DNA of 9,867 nt from positions 57,996 through 67,862 of the forward strand of contig DINP01000008.1 of the NCBI GenBank assembly GCA_002426025.1, in the 5' to 3' direction. Positions 6,652 to 9,867 of this stretch are shown here, piece by piece. Positions within the stretch are counted from its first letter, which is position 1; every line of letters starts with the position of its first letter. The translations under genes and the position numbers were made by a program. The DNA comes from Bacteroidales bacterium UBA5537 (GTDB lineage: Bacteria > Bacteroidota > Bacteroidia > Bacteroidales > Lentimicrobiaceae). Below the pieces are notes generated by a model. The model was given only the letters and a program-made list of their open reading frames with translations, did no database searches and was not told the origin of the DNA.

Positions 6652-7764
6652 ATGGAAGAAGCAGACAAAATATCACCCGATAAAAATCATTTTATTACCA
6701 GGGGTTGTTGTCACCAACCCAGTCTGATTCATAAAAATGACAATATCTTCACCCATGGATGCAGCAAACTCGACACCTTCGACTGGCTGCGACTGGTTCC
6801 CCTGCCTGAAGGCCACACCCCATTTGACTGTATTGAAGTTCGGTTTAAAAACAACCGCAAGGATTTTTTCAGAAGCAGCCCCGATTACGATTTACATGTT
6901 GGCGATATCGTTGCTGTTGAAGCCAATCCGGGTCACGACATTGGCATCGTTTCGCTCACCGGCGAAATTGTCAGGCTGCAAATGAAGAAAAAAAATACCG
7001 ATCCCAAACGCGAAGACATCAGAAAAGTTTACCGCAAGGCACGCCTGAGCGATATTGAAAAATGGATTACCGCTGTTGAGAAAGAAGATAACACCCTTTT
7101 CCGGTCACGGGTTATTGCTTCAGGGCTTAACCTGAAGATGAAATTCAACGACGTGGAATACCAGGGCGACGACACCAAAGCCGTTTTCTATTACACTGCC
7201 GATGAGCGCGTTGACTTCAGAGAGCTGATAAAACTATTGGCCGAAGAGTTTAAAATAAGAATAGAAATGCGGCAGATCGGTGCCCGACAGGAAGCATCGA
7301 GGCTTGGCGGAATCGGCACCTGTGGCAGGGAATTGTGCTGCTCAACCTGGCTCAGCAATTTTAACACTGTAAGCACCAATGCGGCACGAATTCAGCAGCT
7401 TTCGCTGAATCCCCAGAAGCTTGCCGGGCAATGCGGAAAATTAAAATGCTGCCTTAACTATGAGTATGCTGCTTACGCTGAAGCACTTAAAGGATTTCCG
7501 CCCGATGATGTCAACCTGAAAACCAAAAAAGGCGAAGCTTTCGCACAAAAAATAGATGTTTTTGCAGGGGTTGTGTGGTATGCTTACAAGTCGGATCCCA
7601 ACAACCTGATGGCAATACCAGTTGACAAAGTGAAAGAGATTATTGCCATGAACAAAAGCGGCAAGCCGGTTGACAAATTAGAAGATTATTCGCGCAAAAT
7701 TGAGAAAAAGACTGAATTTGAAAATGTTGTAGGTCAGGAAGCGCTTAACCGTTTTGACAAATAA
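6652..7764 (+). CDS. ricT: RicT/YaaT family PSP1-domain iron-sulfur regulatory protein
   Basis: This 370-residue soluble protein has the PSP1 C-terminal domain at about 107-195 and the cysteine-rich signature after it: GGIGTCGRELCCSTWLSNF with C224, C229 and C230, then SLNPQKLAGQCGKLKCCLNYE-type sequence with C261, C266 and C267. In Bacillus subtilis, RicT (YaaT) forms an iron-sulfur complex with RicA and RicF that affects mRNA maturation by RNase Y and development. Whether the Bacteroidetes protein does the same is not known from sequence. The core is preceded by a roughly 40-residue extension with three more cysteines (C19, C20, C37) and a GCSKLDTFDWL segment. A charged C-terminal extension follows from about 285. 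It is longer than the Bacillus form, which from memory is about 275 residues. gldH begins 106 bases downstream. No RicA or RicF gene is visible here. Confidence 0.9.
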   Translation: MEEADKISPDKNHFITRGCCHQPSLIHKNDNIFTHGCSKLDTFDWLRLVPLPEGHTPFDCIEVRFKNNRKDFFRSSPDYDLHVGDIVAVEANPGHDIGIVSLTGEIVRLQMKKKNTDPKREDIRKVYRKARLSDIEKWITAVEKEDNTLFRSRVIASGLNLKMKFNDVEYQGDDTKAVFYYTADERVDFRELIKLLAEEFKIRIEMRQIGARQEASRLGGIGTCGRELCCSTWLSNFNTVSTNAARIQQLSLNPQKLAGQCGKLKCCLNYEYAAYAEALKGFPPDDVNLKTKKGEAFAQKIDVFAGVVWYAYKSDPNNLMAIPVDKVKEIIAMNKSGKPVDKLEDYSRKIEKKTEFENVVGQEALNRFDK

Positions 7765-7870
7765 CAAACTGGGCCACAGTAAACCTGCTTTGCCCATCAT
7801 CGAATTACCTGCTTAAAAAGCATAAATTGCCAAAACATCAAAATAGAATTCAAATAGCAGCGTTTACCTA

Positions 7871-8371
7871 ATGATGAAAAAGATTTTTAGCATCAACAGC
7901 AGCTTATTGATTGGACTGGGTTTTATAGGAATTGCCGCACTGCTTATTTCGTGCGACAGCAATAAATTTTACGACGAAAGCCTGAGCCTTCCCAACGACA
8001 AATGGCAAAAAGACGAGGCTTTATCATTCAATGTAAATATTGAAGATACCATAAGCACTTACCGTTTTTTCATAAACGTTCGAAATAACACCTCCTACAA
8101 ATACAACAACATCTATTTCTTTCTTACAACCAGGTTTCCGGATGGTGGCATGTCGCGCGATACCATAGAATGCCTGCTGGCTGCCAAAAACGGAGAATGG
8201 TTAGGTAAAGGCAGCGGCCATTACCGCGATAGCCGTATCCCAATCAGAAATAATATCCGTTTCCCGAAAAAAGGGACTTACACGCTCAGTTTAAATCAGG
8301 CCATGCGCGAAGATGAGTTGCCGGGCATATCAGAAGCTGGAGTCAGGCTTGAAAAGGAAAAAACTGAATAA
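7871..8371 (+). CDS. gldH: GldH family gliding-motility/T9SS-associated lipoprotein
   Basis: This 166-residue lipoprotein has a hydrophobic signal segment (about residues 11-27) ending in the lipobox L-I-S-C, with C28 as the lipidated residue, followed by DSNKFYDESL. The mature part is a beta-rich domain. Segments such as YRFFINVRNNTSYKYNNIYFF-type sequence and TRFPDGGMSRDTIECLL are what I recognise as GldH. In Flavobacterium, GldH is required for gliding along with other Gld proteins tied to the type IX secretion machinery. Homologues also occur in non-gliding Bacteroidales, so presence does not prove gliding. Placement between ricT and a class A PBP gene is the order I associate with Bacteroidetes. 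ATG 7871 and ATG 7874 are both possible starts and differ by one Met. No Shine-Dalgarno sequence is seen. The protein probably sits in the envelope, facing the periplasm. Confidence 0.85.
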   Translation: MMKKIFSINSSLLIGLGFIGIAALLISCDSNKFYDESLSLPNDKWQKDEALSFNVNIEDTISTYRFFINVRNNTSYKYNNIYFFLTTRFPDGGMSRDTIECLLAAKNGEWLGKGSGHYRDSRIPIRNNIRFPKKGTYTLSLNQAMREDELPGISEAGVRLEKEKTE

Positions 8372-8440
8372 GCTGTTCACTATAAACGTTTTTAAGTTTT
8401 GGATTGTCAATTCAATATCAAATAATATAACCACTGAATA

Positions 8441-9867
8441 ATGAAAAAATCAAAGAGCGGCATGGCCGATGTCAAAACGTGGCGCAAACGCTTTTGGATA
8501 GCTTTTTTGTCGGTCACAGCTTTTATCATACTGCTGTTCACTGCCATATCATTTGGTCTTATCGGATTTATGCCTTCTTTTGAAGAGCTCGAAAATCCGA
8601 AAAGCAACCTTGCTTCCGAAGTTATTTCAGCCGATCAGGAGCTTTTAGGCAAATACTACATCGAAAACAGGTCGAATATCCACTATTCCGATTTGTCACC
8701 AAACCTGATCAATGCAATTATTGCCACCGAAGATTCGCGCTACGAAAAACATTCAGGTATTGATGTCAAAGCACTGTTCAGGGTTACATTCGGCATCTTA
8801 ACCGGTTCAAACAAAGGGGGCGGAAGTACCATAACCCAGCAGCTTGCCAAAAACCTATTTCCGCGCAAAGCAAACCGTATGTTTATCGAAACGGTGATTA
8901 TTAAATTGAAGGAATGGGTTACCGCAATTAAGCTGGAGCGAAATTATACCAAGGAAGAGATAATTGCCATGTATTTCAACACGGTTGATTTTGGAAGCAA
9001 CTCCTTTGGCATTAAATCGGCCGCTAAAACTTTCTTCAACAAAGAACCCATTGACCTCACGATTGAAGAATCGGCCATGCTGGTCGGTATGCTTAAAGCC
9101 CCTACAGCTTATAGTCCTGTGCGTAATCCTGACCGGGCTATCAAACGCCGCGAAGTGGTTTTGCACCAAATGGAAAAGTACGACTATATAACTGAACAAC
9201 AGTATGATTCGCTGAGAGTGCTTCCGCTCGATATGAAGAATTATAAAATGCAGGACCATACTTCAGGTGAAGCAACCTATTTCAGAGAATACCTGCGTCA
9301 GGTTATGGGTGCCAAAGAGCCAAAGCGCAAGAACTACTTCGACAAAAAAGTATTTACCGAAGATTCACTACAATGGATCAATAATCCGCTTTACGGATGG
9401 ATCGAGAAGAATCCCAAGCCGGATGGAACATTGTATAATCTCTATAAAGATGGCATCAGGATTTACACCACCATCAACTCACGTATGCAGGTTTATGCCG
9501 AAGCTGCGGTGGCCGAACATTTAGGCAATGATCTGCAACCTGCATTTTACAAGCACTGGAAGGGCCGTGAAGAGGCGCCGTTCGATTTCCCGAGATCGCA
9601 GGTAAAAACTGAAGCCCATAAACTGATGACTGCCTCCATGAAGCGTTCAGACAGGTACCGGAAGCTCAAAGCGGCCGGAGCTTCAGATGATTCAATCCGC
9701 TTGTCGTTTCATACAAAGGTTCCAATGAAAATCTTTACCTGGAAGGGCGATCGCGATACCGTTATGACCCCCTGGGACTCAATCCGATACTGCAAATTTT
9801 TCCTTCAGGCAGGGCTAATGAGTGTTGAACCCCAAACCGGATTTGTCAGGGCCTATGTTGGTGGGAT
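8441..9867 (+). CDS. Class A penicillin-binding protein 1A (transglycosylase/transpeptidase), 3' end outside window
   Basis: The frame opens at ATG 8441 and is uninterrupted to the window edge, giving 475 residues without a stop. It encodes a bifunctional peptidoglycan synthase. A short basic cytoplasmic tail leads into one transmembrane helix (about 17-43). The GT51 glycosyltransferase domain (about 55-235) has all main motifs: ATEDSRYEKHSG with catalytic E97, GGSTITQQLAKNLF (128-140), KLKEWVTAIKLE with E158, YFNTVDFGSNSFGIKSAAKTFF (179-199 region) and LVGMLKAPTAYSP. A long linker follows, including GIRIYTTINSRMQ (about 338-350) and a charged stretch, before the transpeptidase entry SVEPQTGFVRAYVGG at the very end. 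The SxxK, SxN and KTG active-site motifs lie beyond the window. It polymerises lipid II on the periplasmic face of the inner membrane. It starts 69 bases after gldH and may share its transcript. mrcA or ponA would be the equivalent name. Confidence 0.94.
   Translation, partial: MKKSKSGMADVKTWRKRFWIAFLSVTAFIILLFTAISFGLIGFMPSFEELENPKSNLASEVISADQELLGKYYIENRSNIHYSDLSPNLINAIIATEDSRYEKHSGIDVKALFRVTFGILTGSNKGGGSTITQQLAKNLFPRKANRMFIETVIIKLKEWVTAIKLERNYTKEEIIAMYFNTVDFGSNSFGIKSAAKTFFNKEPIDLTIEESAMLVGMLKAPTAYSPVRNPDRAIKRREVVLHQMEKYDYITEQQYDSLRVLPLDMKNYKMQDHTSGEATYFREYLRQVMGAKEPKRKNYFDKKVFTEDSLQWINNPLYGWIEKNPKPDGTLYNLYKDGIRIYTTINSRMQVYAEAAVAEHLGNDLQPAFYKHWKGREEAPFDFPRSQVKTEAHKLMTASMKRSDRYRKLKAAGASDDSIRLSFHTKVPMKIFTWKGDRDTVMTPWDSIRYCKFFLQAGLMSVEPQTGFVRAYVGG

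Noticed and set aside
7770..7796. TGGGC...GCCCA inverted repeat after ricT as a terminator
   Set aside because: It has only five base pairs, an 18-base loop and no following T run.
8855..9259. 134-residue open frame on the minus strand inside the PBP gene
   Set aside because: It is antisense to intact GT51 coding sequence with recognisable catalytic motifs, so it is a shadow frame.
1..9867. Mobile elements, CRISPR arrays, tRNA/rRNA or a defence system
   Set aside because: No transposase, integrase, terminal inverted repeats, spaced direct-repeat array or cloverleaf was seen. Every large frame has a household or secreted-protein identity.

Overview
The window reads as chromosomal DNA of a Bacteroidota bacterium, probably from the Bacteroidales/Lentimicrobiaceae area; that rank is an impression, not a measurement. 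The clade evidence is a type IX secretion (T9SS) C-terminal sorting domain on a giant secreted protein, a GldH lipoprotein gene, a RicT-type PSP1 protein next to gldH and a class A penicillin-binding protein, and no Shine-Dalgarno-like sequence before any start. All seven genes lie on the plus strand, and all six visible stop codons are TAA. Coding density is high and no gap reaches 300 bases.

Layout: 1-312 is the C-terminal end of the flavoprotein subunit of succinate dehydrogenase/fumarate reductase, followed 12 bases later by its iron-sulfur subunit (325-1101). Next, 1193-5224 encodes a 1343-residue secreted multidomain papain-like (C1) protease with a T9SS sorting domain. At 5279-6424 is the DNA polymerase III delta-prime clamp-loader subunit (holB). 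A 227-base gap with a Bacteroidetes-type -7-like sequence and a perfect 8-bp hairpin precedes ricT (6652-7764). gldH (7871-8371) follows, and then a class A PBP (8441 onward) that runs off the right edge. That last gene has no stop in the window and is easily missed by an ORF search that requires one.

Functionally the left part is respiratory: the two soluble subunits of complex II, with the membrane anchor presumably upstream. The middle gene is an exported, cell-surface or released protease that relies on T9SS. The right part is a housekeeping cluster of DNA replication (HolB), an iron-sulfur regulatory protein (RicT), a gliding/T9SS-associated envelope lipoprotein (GldH) and peptidoglycan synthesis (PBP1A).

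I see no CRISPR array, transposon, phage gene, tRNA or rRNA. I do not see a clearly new system. The points most worth a second look are tandem calcium-loop-like motifs inside the papain domain, an apparent domain nested inside an Ig-like fold in the same protein, the holB-ricT adjacency that is also known in Bacillus subtilis, and extra N-terminal cysteines in RicT.
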